This document shows positions 8,129 through 16,775 of a stretch of 64,000 nt of DNA, piece by piece. The DNA lies in the NCBI GenBank assembly GCA_016794585.1, contig JAEUJM010000032.1:186001-250000 (forward strand), written 5' to 3'. Position 1 is the stretch's first letter; the number at the start of each line of letters is the position of its first letter. Position numbers and translations under genes: made by a program. The stretch comes from Acidimicrobiales bacterium. GTDB taxonomy: Bacteria; Actinomycetota; Acidimicrobiia; Acidimicrobiales; DATDAH01. The notes beneath the pieces were generated by a model. It made no database searches. It was not told the DNA's origin and saw only the letters and a program-made list of their open reading frames with translations.

Positions 8129-9733
8129 TCAGGGTGCCGGCGCGAGCACGACGTCCGCGGTGGCGCCCGTCCCCGCCGTGACCGTCAGGGGGTCGGCGTC
8201 GGGCCAGCTGCCGGCGTCGTCGAAGTACTCCCAGCGGCGATCGCCCGACGGGTCGACGACGGCCAGCCGGTACTCGCCGGCGGCCAGGCCGGTGAGGGTG
8301 TAGTGCCCGGCGGCGTCGGTGGTGGTGGCCCGCGACGGCGTCCCTCCCGCGGTCATGGACATCACCCACGCGCCCGCGACGGGCCCGGTGGCGTCCGTGA
8401 CGCTGCCGGTGATGGCCCCGGGGGCGATCGGGGAGCCCCCGAGCGCGACGTCCACCGTGACGGTGTCGCCGGGCGCGACCACCACGTCGTCGGCCGGGTC
8501 GATGGAGGGGTCGTCCTGGTGGTACTCGAAGGCGTTCGCCGCGGAGGGGTCGAGCACGCCGATCGCGTACCGGTCGGGGGCCGGCACCGAGAGGTCGTAG
8601 GCGCCGGCGGCGTCGGTGAGGTCGCCGAGCAGGATCGGCGGGTCGGCCCGGTAGTCGATGGCGTGCACCATCGCGCCGACCAGGGGGTCGCCGTGCGCAT
8701 CGGTCACGGTCCCCACCACGTGCGCGCGGGTCGGTGCCGTGAGGGTGAAGGTGTCGACGGTGGCGCCGCCCACGGTGCGGAAGGCGCCGGTGAGCGAGGT
8801 GGCGCTGGCGTCGACGAAGAGGGCGCCGTAATCGGCGTTGTAGCGCACCTGGCTGCCGGCGACCGGCGTCGTGAAGCCGTACGGCGACTGGCCGCCGAGC
8901 CCGTCGACCACGTACGTCAGCGTGGTGCCGTCGGTGTCGTCGTCCCGGACGATGCGCTCGTAGGTGTGGTCGTGGCCGTTGAGGACGAGGTCGGCCCCCC
9001 ACGCCTCGAACGGCCACTGGAGGGTGGTGTTGCTGCCATGGCCGTTCGACGAGGAGAACGCAGCGTGGTGGAACACGACCACGTTCCACGGCGAGGGTGA
9101 CGCGGCCAACCCGTTGCGCAGCCACGTGGCCTGGGCGGACGAGGCGGAGCGGCCCGCCGGCTCGGAGGGGTCGCTGTTGACGAAGAACAGGTGCACCGGC
9201 CCCTGCACCACGTCGTAGTAGCGCTCGTTCCCGGAGGGTCGCAGGGACGTGGTGCCGGCCCCGGGGAGCGTGTACGAGGCCAGGTAGTCGGCGAGGCCCC
9301 CGCCGTCGCTGATGTCGTGGTTGCCGAGCGCGGGGAAGAAGCGGTTGGTGGCGCTGCCGGCGCCGTAGGCGCCGCTGTAGCCGCCGATGAACGAGTGGTA
9401 GTACTGCCCGACGGCGACGTCCTGGCCGGCCGACCCGTACGCGTTGTCGCCGACCGTGGCCACGAAGTCGGGGTCGTCGGCCGCCACCATCGCGGCGACG
9501 GCGGCCTCGTGGCTGTTGTTCGAGCCCATGTCGCCGACCACCGCGAAGTGCACGGTGGCCGGGGTCGAGGTGGGGGCGGTGGTCGACCCCGGGGACCGGT
9601 CGGCGATCACGGCGACGGCGAGCACGGCGCCGGCGAGGAGGATTGCGATCAGCACCGCTCGCTGCCCGCGTCGACCGGTGCGCGATGTCGCGCGCCCTGC
9701 CCTGGCCTCCCGGCCTGCACCGCCCCCGGTCAC
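8129..9733 (-). CDS. Exported purple-acid-phosphatase-like metallophosphoesterase with two carboxypeptidase-regulatory-like domains
   Basis: One N-terminal hydrophobic helix (AVLIAILLAGAVLAVAVIA) after an Arg-rich segment indicates a membrane anchor or uncleaved signal. The calcineurin-like core carries all metal-ligand motifs in order: VVGDMG, TVGDNAYG, ALGNHDI, VVFHHAAFS and LNGHDHTYER. That pattern suggests an active dinuclear metallophosphatase acting outside the membrane. The C-terminal half holds two CarboxypepD_reg-like beta-sandwich repeats, GTVTDAHGDPLVGAMVHAID and GSVTDATGPVAGAWVM, each followed by TDAAGxYxL. These domains are typical of surface proteins and may aid binding or stability. 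The substrate is unknown. The gene is monocistronic, downstream of a small secreted protein and a two-component system on the same strand. Confidence 0.88.
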   Translation of the reverse strand: MTGGGAGREARAGRATSRTGRRGQRAVLIAILLAGAVLAVAVIADRSPGSTTAPTSTPATVHFAVVGDMGSNNSHEAAVAAMVAADDPDFVATVGDNAYGSAGQDVAVGQYYHSFIGGYSGAYGAGSATNRFFPALGNHDISDGGGLADYLASYTLPGAGTTSLRPSGNERYYDVVQGPVHLFFVNSDPSEPAGRSASSAQATWLRNGLAASPSPWNVVVFHHAAFSSSNGHGSNTTLQWPFEAWGADLVLNGHDHTYERIVRDDDTDGTTLTYVVDGLGGQSPYGFTTPVAGSQVRYNADYGALFVDASATSLTGAFRTVGGATVDTFTLTAPTRAHVVGTVTDAHGDPLVGAMVHAIDYRADPPILLGDLTDAAGAYDLSVPAPDRYAIGVLDPSAANAFEYHQDDPSIDPADDVVVAPGDTVTVDVALGGSPIAPGAITGSVTDATGPVAGAWVMSMTAGGTPSRATTTDAAGHYTLTGLAAGEYRLAVVDPSGDRRWEYFDDAGSWPDADPLTVTAGTGATADVVLAPAP

Positions 9734-9767
9734 CGCGCCACGCTACCCACCGGCGGGTGCGCCGCCT

Positions 9768-9802
9768 GGCGGCGGGGCGCGACGGGCGCCCGCCCCGCCG
9801 CC
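9768..9802 (-). terminator. GC-rich hairpin terminator after the tandem-repeat secreted protein
   Basis: Arms GGCGGCGGGGCG (9768-9779) and CGCCCCGCCGCC (9791-9802) enclose an 11-nt loop about 45 bp past the stop of the minus-strand gene ending at 9845. There is no U-run, as is usual in such genomes. The CGGGCGCCCG palindrome also occurs twice close by. Confidence 0.5.
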
Positions 9803-9844
9803 GCAGCGTCGGGACGGGCGCCCGTGGAGGGACGACCGGTCGGG

Positions 9845-10342
9845 TCAGTCGGTCGTGGTCGTGGCGGGGCGGTCGGGCAGTTCGATGTCGCAGGCCGCGG
9901 CGGCGTCGCGGAATGCCTGACGCTGCTCGTCGGTGGGGCGCTCGCCGCGGGCCGGCCGTTCGAGGCCCTGGTCCTGGAGGCACTGCCGCTGCTCGTCGGT
10001 CAGGTTGCGGAGGAACCGTCGCGCGGGGCCCCGGCGACCGATCGGCAGCTCGATGCCGCACGCCTCGGCGGCGTCCTTGGCGGCCTGGATCTGCTCGTCG
10101 GACGGGCGCTGGCCGAGCGGCGGGCGCTCGACGCCCTGGTCGGCGAGGCACTGGCGCTGCTCGTCGGTGAGGCGGGCTCGGCCGCCCCGCCCGTTGGCGG
10201 CCTCGGTGTCGGTCTGCGCGCCCGCCGGGAGGGCGAACAGCCCGGCGACCAGGGCGACGGCGGCGAGGGCGAGTGCGGCGACGAGGCCGAGCCGCCGCGC
10301 CGCGCCGGTGGGGGACCGGTGGGGAGTGGAGGGGAGGGACAT
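9845..10342 (-). CDS. Secreted tandem-repeat protein with LTDEQRQC repeats
   Basis: The 165-residue protein has a signal peptide (RRLGLVAALALAAVALVAGLF, cleavage near AGAQT). The mature part is built of two near-identical 43-residue repeats. Each starts LTDEQRQCLxDQGxERP, continues with GxRPxDEQxQAxxDAAxAC, and ends in IELP, with two Cys per repeat that could pair. The LTxxQ opening recalls CpxP/Spy envelope-stress proteins, but the resemblance is short and I do not assign that family. The start is ATG 10342, preceded by AAGGAG at good spacing; an in-frame GTG at 10387 would add a non-signal extension. The gene follows an OmpR-type regulator and kinase on the same strand and has candidate regulator sites upstream, so it is a likely target. 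Confidence 0.7.
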   Translation of the reverse strand: MSLPSTPHRSPTGAARRLGLVAALALAAVALVAGLFALPAGAQTDTEAANGRGGRARLTDEQRQCLADQGVERPPLGQRPSDEQIQAAKDAAEACGIELPIGRRGPARRFLRNLTDEQRQCLQDQGLERPARGERPTDEQRQAFRDAAAACDIELPDRPATTTTD

Positions 10343-10408
10343 GGTGGTGCTCCTTGTTCGGGGTGACGGCGTGGCCGACGTGACCACCCCTTCAGCGTCG
10401 AGGACGAC

Positions 10409-10440
10409 CTTGAGGGAACGCCCTCAAGAAGCTTGAGAAT
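10409..10440. promoter_or_regulatory. Overlapping CTTGAG/CTCAAG palindromes, candidate response-regulator operator
   Basis: CTTGAGGG-AACG-CCCTCAAG (10409-10428) overlaps CTCAAG-AAG-CTTGAG (10423-10437). The distal half-site reads ATTCTCAAG on the minus strand, and GTTCTCAAG recurs upstream of the response-regulator gene at 12529-12537. The element spans the stop of the kinase gene and lies about 70-100 bp before the secreted-protein start. The first hairpin could also act as a terminator for the kinase transcript. Confidence 0.5.
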
Positions 10441-11824
10441 CGGGTGAGAGCGCGAGGGTGGCGACCGTGCCGGGGCCCCCGTCGGCGGGCGCCTCGATCC
10501 AGGCCCGGCCCCCGTGGTCCGCGGCGACCTGGCCGACGATGGCGAGCCCGAGCCCGGAGCCCGGCACGGACTGCGCGTCGCGTCCGCGGGCGAAGCGCTC
10601 GAACACCCGCTCGCGCTCGTCGGGGGGCACCCCGGGGCCGTGGTCGCGCACCGCCACGGTGCCGGCGTGCACCGTCACCTCGATGGCGGTCCCGACGGGG
10701 TTCCACTTGCAGGCGTTGTCGACCAGGTTGGTGACGGCCCGTTCGAGCGCGGCGGCGTCGCCGAGGACGGTGCTCGCGTCCGTCGAGACCTCGATGACCT
10801 GCCCCGTGCGCCGCCGGGCGCGGGCCGCCACCGCCCCCGCGACGTCGCCGAGGTCCACCGTCGTGCGGACCCCGGCGGCGCTGCGGGCGTCGGTGGCCAG
10901 CTCGACCAGCTCGCTGGACAGGTGGGTCAGCTCGCTGAGCTCGTCGAGGGCGTGGTCGTACAGCTCGTCGCGCTGCTCGGCCGGGAGCGCCTCGTCGGGC
11001 GACCGGTCGGCCCGCCGCAACAGCTCGATGGTCGTGCGCAGGCTGGTCAGCGGCGTGCGCAGCTCGTGGCTGGCGTCGGTGACCAGGCGCTGCTGCTGAG
11101 CCCGCGACGCCGCCAGCGCCGCCAGCATGGTGTTGAAGCTGGTGGTCAGGCGCCCCACCTCGTCGGGGGTCGCGCGAGCGGGCAGGGGCGCCGTGAGGTC
11201 CTGGTCGCGGGCGACCCGCTCGGCCGCTTCGCTCAACCGGTCGATCGGCCGCAGCGCCCGCTTGGCCACCAGCAGGCCGATGAGCGTGGCCGCCAGCACG
11301 CCGATCGCGGCCGTCGTGGTCAGCACGAACGCCAGGGACCGCAGGGTGCGATCGGTCCCGGTGACGTCACGGCCGATCTGCACGGCGCCGCCTCCCTCGA
11401 CGGCCTGGGTGGCGACCCGGAAGTGGTCGCCGTCCACGCGGGCGTTGCGCACGAACGAGCCCTCGCCCTCGGTGGCGGCGGCGAGGTCGACGGGTCGCAC
11501 GGGCAGCTCGGCGCCGGCCAGCGTCGTCACCCGCCCGTCGACCCCCACCAGCTGCACGGAGAGGTCCTGGAGGAGCGCGACCCGGATGCCGGGGACCTCC
11601 CGTTGGGGGCGGGGTCGGGTGGTGCCGCGCGCCGGTGAGGTCCGCTGCACGTACTCCGTCACGGTGGCCAGCTCGGCGACCCCCTCTGCCCGGGAGGCCA
11701 GGGCGTCGTCGATGTCGGCCCGGAGGCGGTGGTGGGTGGCGAGCCAGGCGACGCCGACGGTGACCACGACGGCGGCGGCGACGGCGCCCGCGACCACGAC
11801 CGCCAGACGGGCCCGCAGCGTCAT
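10424..11824 (-). CDS. Two-component sensor histidine kinase
   Basis: This is a membrane kinase of 466 residues. The first transmembrane helix is [23 protein letters not shown], an extracytoplasmic region of about 130 residues follows, and the second helix is [29 protein letters not shown] domain begins [17 protein letters not shown]. The HisKA box [14 protein letters not shown] contains the phosphorylatable His. The HATPase domain has N-box [12 protein letters not shown]1 [12 protein letters not shown] and G2 [18 protein letters not shown]. It begins at an ATGA overlap with the response-regulator gene, so the pair is co-translated. The signal is unknown. The neighbouring envelope protein with matching upstream sites suggests a cell-envelope stimulus. 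Confidence 0.92.
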   Translation of the reverse strand: MTLRARLAVVVAGAVAAAVVVTVGVAWLATHHRLRADIDDALASRAEGVAELATVTEYVQRTSPARGTTRPRPQREVPGIRVALLQDLSVQLVGVDGRVTTLAGAELPVRPVDLAAATEGEGSFVRNARVDGDHFRVATQAVEGGGAVQIGRDVTGTDRTLRSLAFVLTTTAAIGVLAATLIGLLVAKRALRPIDRLSEAAERVARDQDLTAPLPARATPDEVGRLTTSFNTMLAALAASRAQQQRLVTDASHELRTPLTSLRTTIELLRRADRSPDEALPAEQRDELYDHALDELSELTHLSSELVELATDARSAAGVRTTVDLGDVAGAVAARARRRTGQVIEVSTDASTVLGDAAALERAVTNLVDNACKWNPVGTAIEVTVHAGTVAVRDHGPGVPPDERERVFERFARGRDAQSVPGSGLGLAIVGQVAADHGGRAWIEAPADGGPGTVATLALSPDSQAS

Positions 11825-12507
11825 CCGGGCTGCTCCCGGGCCACGAAGCCCACGCCCCGCACGGTCTGGAGGAGGCGGGGGCCGCCGTGCTCCTCGGTCT
11901 TGCGGCGCAGGTACCCGATGTAGACGTCGAGCGAGCTCGCCGTCCCGAAGTCGTAGCCCCACACCCGATCCGAGATCACCTCGCGGGTGAGCACCTGTCC
12001 CGCGTTGCGCAGGAGCAGTTCGAGGAGCGACCACTCGGTGCGGGTCAGCTCGACGAGGTGTCCCGCTCGTCGGACCTGGTGGGCGCCCACGTCCATCACG
12101 AGGTCGGCGAGCACGAGCTGCTCGCCGCCCGTCTCGGCACCGTTGTCGCCCTGTCGCCGAAGCAGCGCCCGCACCCGGGCCAGCAGCTCCTCGAGGGCGA
12201 AGGGCTTCACGAGGTAGTCGTCGGCGCCGGCGTCGAGGCCGGCCACGCGGTCGGCCACGGCGTGACGGGCGGTGAGCACGAGGATGGGGGTCCGGTCGCC
12301 ACGGCCCCGGAGCTCGCGGCAGACCGCGAGGCCGTCGAGGCGGGGCATGGTGACGTCGAGCACCACCGCGTCGGGCCGGTCGGCGGCGATCGCGGCGAGG
12401 GCGGCGACGCCGTCCGTGGCGGTGGGAACGGTGTACCCCTCGAACTCGAGGGCGCGGCGGACCGAGAGCAGGATGCCCGGGTCGTCGTCCACCAGCAGCA
12501 CGCGCAC
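11821..12507 (-). CDS. OmpR-family response regulator
   Basis: The receiver domain runs from [20 protein letters not shown], with acidic pocket DDD, phosphoacceptor Asp in [13 protein letters not shown], and Lys in DDYLVKPF. The winged-helix output domain is at the C-terminus ([34 protein letters not shown], in pieces across residues 145-200). I prefer a GTG start near 12507 because the receiver begins there and GGAG precedes it; an ATG at 12528 would add seven atypical residues. A GTTCTCAAG site just upstream suggests autoregulation. The downstream kinase gene overlaps by 4 bp. The combination resembles MprAB and CutRS-type pairs of actinobacteria, but orthology is not claimed. Confidence 0.9.
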   Translation of the reverse strand: MRVLLVDDDPGILLSVRRALEFEGYTVPTATDGVAALAAIAADRPDAVVLDVTMPRLDGLAVCRELRGRGDRTPILVLTARHAVADRVAGLDAGADDYLVKPFALEELLARVRALLRRQGDNGAETGGEQLVLADLVMDVGAHQVRRAGHLVELTRTEWSLLELLLRNAGQVLTREVISDRVWGYDFGTASSLDVYIGYLRRKTEEHGGPRLLQTVRGVGFVAREQPG

Positions 12508-12528
12508 CTCCGCATGGTGACACCCCAC

Positions 12529-12537
12529 CTTGAGAAC
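12529..12537 (-). promoter_or_regulatory. GTTCTCAAG site upstream of the response regulator
   Basis: On the minus strand this reads GTTCTCAAGGTGG, sharing the TTCTCAAG half-site with the palindromes at 10409-10440. It would suit autoregulation, but two occurrences are weak evidence. Confidence 0.35.
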
Positions 12538-12581
12538 TTCCGAAGATCGTCGCTCGGGGTCGAAGGTGCCACGATGGCCGG

Positions 12582-13124
12582 GTGGAGCGAGGTCGCCGAC
12601 AGGGCCGTGGGGCGGGCCGGGGCGAGGGGTCCCTCCCCATCGATCCCGATCTCGACCCGGCCGACGTCTCCGAGCCGTCGGCCTCGCACCGACCGGTCGC
12701 CCGCTCGGGCCCGGCCCCTCGGCGCCGGGCCCCCTCGGTGCTCGCCGCCATCGCCCTGGGCGGGGTGTTCGGCGCGCTCGCGCGCTACGCCGTCGCCGAG
12801 CAGTTCGGGCCGAGCGCGAGCGGGTTTCCGTGGGCCACGTTCTGGACGAACGTGACGGGCAGCCTGGCCCTGGGCTTCGTCCTCGTCGCCGTCCTCCATC
12901 GGTTCCCGTCGTCGAGCCACCTCCGGCCCTTCGTCGCCACCGGCTTCCTCGGGTCGTTCACAACGTTCTCCACCTTCGTGGTCGAGACCGACCTGCTCGT
13001 GGACAACGGCCACCTCGACGTCGCCGCCGCCTACGTGGTGGCCAGCCTGGTGGTGGGCCTCGCCGCCACCGCGGTCGGCATGGTCGGTGGGCGCCTGGTG
13101 CCCGTCGCGGGACCGGCGTCGTGA
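12582..13124 (+). CDS. crcB: CrcB/Fluc fluoride channel subunit 1
   Basis: This is a four-helix membrane protein of the Fluc family, which exports toxic fluoride as a dual-topology or hetero-dimeric channel. Signatures seen are [26 protein letters not shown] and [16 protein letters not shown], including the pore Asn and the TTFSTF Phe-box. About 50 extra residues precede helix 1, so the true start may be downstream of the GTG at 12582; no convincing ribosome site settles it. The stop overlaps the start of a second crcB copy (GTGA), as expected for paired subunits of opposite topology. I looked for a fluoride riboswitch upstream and saw none. Confidence 0.88.
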   Translation: MERGRRQGRGAGRGEGSLPIDPDLDPADVSEPSASHRPVARSGPAPRRRAPSVLAAIALGGVFGALARYAVAEQFGPSASGFPWATFWTNVTGSLALGFVLVAVLHRFPSSSHLRPFVATGFLGSFTTFSTFVVETDLLVDNGHLDVAAAYVVASLVVGLAATAVGMVGGRLVPVAGPAS

Positions 13125-13501
13125 GCCTCGTCGCGGTGGTGGGCGTCGCCGTCGCCGGTGCCGTCGGGGCCCCGGCCCGGTACCTGGTGGACGGCTTCGT
13201 CCAGGACCGCAGCGCCGGGTCGTTCCCCTGGGGGACCCTCGTGGTGAACGTCCTCGGCTCGTTCGCGTTGGGTGTGATCACCGGCCTCGTCGTGCACCAC
13301 GACTTCGGCGGCGCCCCCCGCCTCTGGCTGGCGACCGGGCTGTGCGGCGCCTTCACCACCTTCTCCACCTTCTCCTGGGAGACCGTCCGCCTCCTGGAGG
13401 AGGGTGAGTGGTTGCAGGCCCTGGTGAACGTCGGGGGCTCGCTCGCGGCCGGTCTCGCCGCGGCGGCCGCGGGCATGACCGCGGTCTACCTGCTGGGCTG
13501 A
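13121..13501 (+). CDS. crcB: CrcB/Fluc fluoride channel subunit 2
   Basis: The second Fluc subunit is 126 residues, the usual family length, with GAVGAPARYLVDG, LVVNVLGSFALGVITG and TGLCGAFTTFSTFSWE. The GTG start overlaps the stop of the first subunit by 4 bp, indicating coupled translation and probable assembly as a heterodimer. The two subunits differ clearly in sequence, consistent with fixed opposite orientations in the membrane (known for paired Fluc proteins). Function is fluoride efflux down its electrochemical gradient. Confidence 0.92.
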   Translation: MSLVAVVGVAVAGAVGAPARYLVDGFVQDRSAGSFPWGTLVVNVLGSFALGVITGLVVHHDFGGAPRLWLATGLCGAFTTFSTFSWETVRLLEEGEWLQALVNVGGSLAAGLAAAAAGMTAVYLLG

Positions 13502-13585
13502 CTCGCGCCGGGTGCCGGGCGACGCCCCACCGCCGTCAGCCAGGGGCGAAGAAGGGGTCGTCCGGTCGGATGCGATCCGAGCCGA

Positions 13586-14536
13586 TCAGGGAGCGGCGGT
13601 GGTGTCGGTCGCGGGCGGAGCGGTCTCCGACGGGACGGTGGTGGCGGCCTGCTGCGCGGCGGCGTCGGCGGCCGCCTCGAACGACGCGGTGAACGCCGCC
13701 AGGGTGGCGGTGTCCACCGACATGGTGGCCAGCGCCCGGCCGATGGCCTCGGCGTCGGCGCTGTCGCGGGCCTGCGCCACCATCTGGATGAAGTAGGGGT
13801 CGCCGTTGTTGGGGGCCGCGGCCACGAGCACCCACGCCCGCTGGTCGTCGCCGCAGTTGACGAAGAACTGGGCCTTGCCCGTGTACTGCCCGGTGGCGAG
13901 GTCGCGGACGGGCAGGGCCTGGCAGTCGTCGGCGATGGTGGTGCCCTCCCGGGGGTCGCGCGTGCCCGAGGAGAGCGAGCCGTCGGCCGACTGCTGGATC
14001 AACGTGGTGAAGCCCGGGAGCGTCGGGTACTGCGACCCGCCGACGGGGGCGGCGAAGAAGTTGATGACGGGCGCCGACTCGATGGGCGCGCCGAAGTCGG
14101 TGGCAACCCGGATGGTCGTCTGCGGGGGGCCCGAGGGCGTGGGTTCCACGTCGCCGAACGCCGCCGGTGCCTCGATGGTGGTGACGCCGGTGTTGTCGCA
14201 GCGGACCACGAACTCGCCGTAGGGCTCGGCGTCGGCGAGGGAGGCCTGACGGACGAGGTTGGTGACGAGCACCTCGATGCCGGTGGGCACGGTCTGGTCC
14301 TCGGTGACCTCGTCCTTGCACAGCACCCGGGGCACCGAGCCCTTGGGCACGTCGATGGCGACGACGGTGGTGGTGGCGCCGGTCTCGGGGTCGACCCCCG
14401 CGCTCTCGTCACCGCTGCCGCAGCCGGTCGCCAGGCTCACGAGGGCCAGCGCGGCCAGCACGCCCGCGGCGGCCCGCGTCCCCCGGTGAACGCCGGCGCC
14501 GCCCTCGCGCGCGTTCAGGGCCCGTTGTGGTGACAC
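13586..14536 (-). CDS. Putative lipoprotein of unknown function
   Basis: The N-terminus has a Sec signal ending in the lipobox LATGC (about residues 35-39), so the mature protein should be diacylated and anchored outside the membrane. The mature part has a SGDESAGVDPETGATTT linker, then a roughly 240-residue globular region with five further Cys (VLCKDE, VRCDN, DDCQAL, VNCGDD and others), suggesting disulfides. It ends in a Thr/Pro/Ala-rich tail (TVPSETAPPATDTTAAP). I recognise no family. The GTG start at 14536 has no clear ribosome site. It is divergent from the Gfo/Idh gene, with a 150-bp intergenic region between. Confidence 0.65.
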   Translation of the reverse strand: MSPQRALNAREGGAGVHRGTRAAAGVLAALALVSLATGCGSGDESAGVDPETGATTTVVAIDVPKGSVPRVLCKDEVTEDQTVPTGIEVLVTNLVRQASLADAEPYGEFVVRCDNTGVTTIEAPAAFGDVEPTPSGPPQTTIRVATDFGAPIESAPVINFFAAPVGGSQYPTLPGFTTLIQQSADGSLSSGTRDPREGTTIADDCQALPVRDLATGQYTGKAQFFVNCGDDQRAWVLVAAAPNNGDPYFIQMVAQARDSADAEAIGRALATMSVDTATLAAFTASFEAAADAAAQQAATTVPSETAPPATDTTAAP

Positions 14537-14686
14537 GGGCGGTGACGCTACTCATCGTTCGGTCGCTGCGGAAAGCGCCACCGGTGTACATCACTGTCCG
14601 CCGGTCGTGCTCCGGTCGTGCGCCCCTGCGCCCGGCCCGACGGCGTCTCCGGGGCACGAGCGCCGCCCGGGCGCGATGCTCGTGCG

Positions 14687-15694
14687 ATGCCCGCACTCCG
14701 CTTCGGTGTCCTCGGCGCCGCCGCCATCGCCCCCAACGCGTTGACCAAGCCCGCGGCGGCGTCACCCGACGCCGAGGTGGTGGCCGTCGCCGCACGGGAC
14801 CGGGCCCGGGCCGACGCGTTCGCCACCAAGCACGGGATCCCCCGGGTGCACGACTCCTACGAGGCGCTCCTGGCCGACCCGGAGATCGATGCGGTCTACA
14901 ACCCGCTGCCCAACGGCCTGCACGGGCACTGGACCGTGGCCGCGCTCGACGCGGGCAAGCACGTCCTCTGCGAGAAGCCGTTCACCGCCAATGCCGACGA
15001 GGCCCGTGCCGTGGCCGACATGGCGCGGGGCACCGACCGGGTGCTGATGGAGGCCTTCCACTGGCGCTACCACCCCATGACCGCCCGCCTCCTCGAGATC
15101 GTGGGCAGCGGCGAGCTCGGCGAGCTGCGCCACGTCGCGGGCGCCTTCTGCTTCCCCCTGCCCCGCAAGGGCGACATCCGCTGGTCCGTGCCCCTCGCCG
15201 GTGGCGCCCTGATGGACGCCGGCTGCTACCCGGTCCACTGGGTGCGGACCGTGGCCGGGGCGGCGGGATTCGGTGAGCCCGAGGTGGTGTCGGCCGAGAG
15301 CGACGAGGGCTGGGGAGGGGTGGACCGGGCCACGCGGGCCCAGCTGGTTTTCCCCGACGGGCCCACCGGCGCGATCACCTGCTCGATGTGGTCGCGGCGG
15401 GTGGCGGCCATCTGGCTCCGGGTCGAGGGTTCCGACGGCGTGCTCAAGGCCCGCAACCCCCTCATGCCGCCGCTGCTCGGCCGCCTCGCGGTGCACACCG
15501 CCGCCGGCAAGCGGGTCGAGAAGCCCTGGCCGGGCACCACCTACTCCCACCAGCTCGCCGCGTTCGTGGCCGCGGTGCGCGAGGGCGCTCCCTTCCCCAC
15601 CGGGGTGGACGACGCCATCGCCAACATGGCCGTCATCGACGCGATCTACCGGGCCGCCGGCCGGGAGCCGAACCAGCCCACCCCCGTCCCCTGA
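14687..15694 (+). CDS. Gfo/Idh/MocA-family NAD(P)-dependent oxidoreductase
   Basis: The Rossmann N-terminus is LRFGVLGAAAIAPNALTKPA, with NPLPNGLHGHWTVAALDAGKHVLCEKPF containing the catalytic Lys of the EKP motif near residue 100. The C-terminal alpha/beta domain carries MEAFHWRYHP and DAGCYPVHWVRT. The 335-residue length is typical. Members oxidise or reduce sugars, inositols and related diols, and the specific substrate is not visible. The MEAFHWRYHP motif is common in dihydrodiol/xylose dehydrogenase-like members. ATG 14687 is preferred because the Rossmann strand begins four residues later. It is convergent with the nucleoside hydrolase gene. Confidence 0.87.
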   Translation: MPALRFGVLGAAAIAPNALTKPAAASPDAEVVAVAARDRARADAFATKHGIPRVHDSYEALLADPEIDAVYNPLPNGLHGHWTVAALDAGKHVLCEKPFTANADEARAVADMARGTDRVLMEAFHWRYHPMTARLLEIVGSGELGELRHVAGAFCFPLPRKGDIRWSVPLAGGALMDAGCYPVHWVRTVAGAAGFGEPEVVSAESDEGWGGVDRATRAQLVFPDGPTGAITCSMWSRRVAAIWLRVEGSDGVLKARNPLMPPLLGRLAVHTAAGKRVEKPWPGTTYSHQLAAFVAAVREGAPFPTGVDDAIANMAVIDAIYRAAGREPNQPTPVP

Positions 15695-15722
15695 TCGCTC
15701 GTCCCGGCATGCCGAGGGGCGG

Positions 15723-16694
15723 TCAGGCGGGGGTGCAGGCGGCCAGGAGGGTGTCGAGGATGAGGGCGCGCACGGCGTCGGCGTCGACGGCCTCGGCCAC
15801 GTCGCAGGAGGCGGCGTCGGCGGGGGCGTGGTCCCGGGTGTCGACCACGGTCGTGCCCCGGCTGCCGCCGACCAGCTCGACATGGACGGGCCGGTGGGTG
15901 TGGGTGAACAGGTGGGGGTGGGTCACGGCGAGTACGGCGAGGGGGTCGTGCATCGGGCTGCCGGGGGCGGCGCCCGGGGTCGCGGCCCGGCCGTGGCGGC
16001 CGTAGTAGGCGAGCAGGTCGGCCAGGAAGGCCCCGCGGGTGGTGCCCGTGGCGCGCAGGGCGTCGCCGTCGGCGGCGGTCATGCGCACCTGGTGGGTGAC
16101 GTCGAGGCCGGCCATGCGGAACGGGACCTGCGCCCCGGCCTCGAACACGATGGCGGCGGCCTCCGGGTCGGCCCAGACGTTGAACTCGGCCGTGGGCGTG
16201 ACGTTGCCGGTGCGGTCGCCGCCGCCCATGAGCGAGATGCCGGCGATGCGGTCGAGCAGGGTCGGGTCGAGGCGCAGGGCCAAGGCGATGTTGGTCAGGG
16301 GCCCGACGGGCACGAGCCAGCAGCCGGGCCGGGCCCGGGTGGCGTCCAGCAGCACCTCGACGGCGTGCGCGGCGGCGACCGTCCGGGTGGGCGCCGGCAG
16401 CAAGGTGCCACCGAGGCCGGTCTCGCCGTGGACCGCCGGCGCGTGGCGGGCCGGCGCCACGAGGGGCCGTGGGCTTCCGGCGTGCACGGGGACGTCGATG
16501 GCGAACAGCTCGGTGACGGCGAGGGCGTTGCGGGTGACGTCGGCCAGCGGGGCGTTCCCGCTCACCGTCGTCACCGCCACCAGGTCGGTGAAGGCGGCAG
16601 CCACCACCAGGGCGACGGTGTCGTCGTGGCCCGGATCGCAGTCGAGGATCACCGCCGGCCGCTCACCCACGGTCCTGCCCTCCGCGCTCGCCAT
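15723..16694 (-). CDS. Inosine/uridine-preferring nucleoside hydrolase
   Basis: The hallmark calcium-binding N-terminus ILDCDPGHDDTVALV is present at about residue 16. VGPLTNIALAL, SLMGGG and EFNVWADPEAA cover the remaining conserved loops, and SPMHDPLAVL provides the late Asp/His. The enzyme cleaves ribonucleosides to free ribose and base. It lies downstream of a ribokinase on the same strand, which can phosphorylate the released ribose, so the two form a salvage step. The 81-bp gap between them contains a palindromic repeat, so expression may be uncoupled there. Length (323) is normal. Confidence 0.92.
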   Translation of the reverse strand: MASAEGRTVGERPAVILDCDPGHDDTVALVVAAAFTDLVAVTTVSGNAPLADVTRNALAVTELFAIDVPVHAGSPRPLVAPARHAPAVHGETGLGGTLLPAPTRTVAAAHAVEVLLDATRARPGCWLVPVGPLTNIALALRLDPTLLDRIAGISLMGGGDRTGNVTPTAEFNVWADPEAAAIVFEAGAQVPFRMAGLDVTHQVRMTAADGDALRATGTTRGAFLADLLAYYGRHGRAATPGAAPGSPMHDPLAVLAVTHPHLFTHTHRPVHVELVGGSRGTTVVDTRDHAPADAASCDVAEAVDADAVRALILDTLLAACTPA

Positions 16695-16708
16695 CGGTCC
16701 ACCCCATT

Positions 16709-16760
16709 CGTTCTGGGTACTCGTATGTGTCGTCCACGAGACATACGAGTACCCGGAACG
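16709..16760. repeat. Palindromic intergenic repeat, copy 2 of the GGGTACTC family
   Basis: Arms of 20 bp (CGTTCTGGGTACTCGTATGT and its complement with one mismatch) flank a 12-nt loop. The loop read in reverse contains TGGACGACAC, shared with copy 3. It lies between ribokinase and nucleoside hydrolase. Confidence 0.82.
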
Positions 16761-16775
16761 CGGGTTGTGCGCGTG

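Noticed and set aside
12508-12581. Fluoride riboswitch before crcB
   Set aside because: The GAUGG and CUGAUG hallmark segments and the pseudoknot partner were not found in the short intergenic region.
12530-13501. A single continuous frame through the first crcB into the second
   Set aside because: Its first two thirds are Arg/Pro-rich shadow sequence of the first crcB; only the last 126 residues are the true second subunit.
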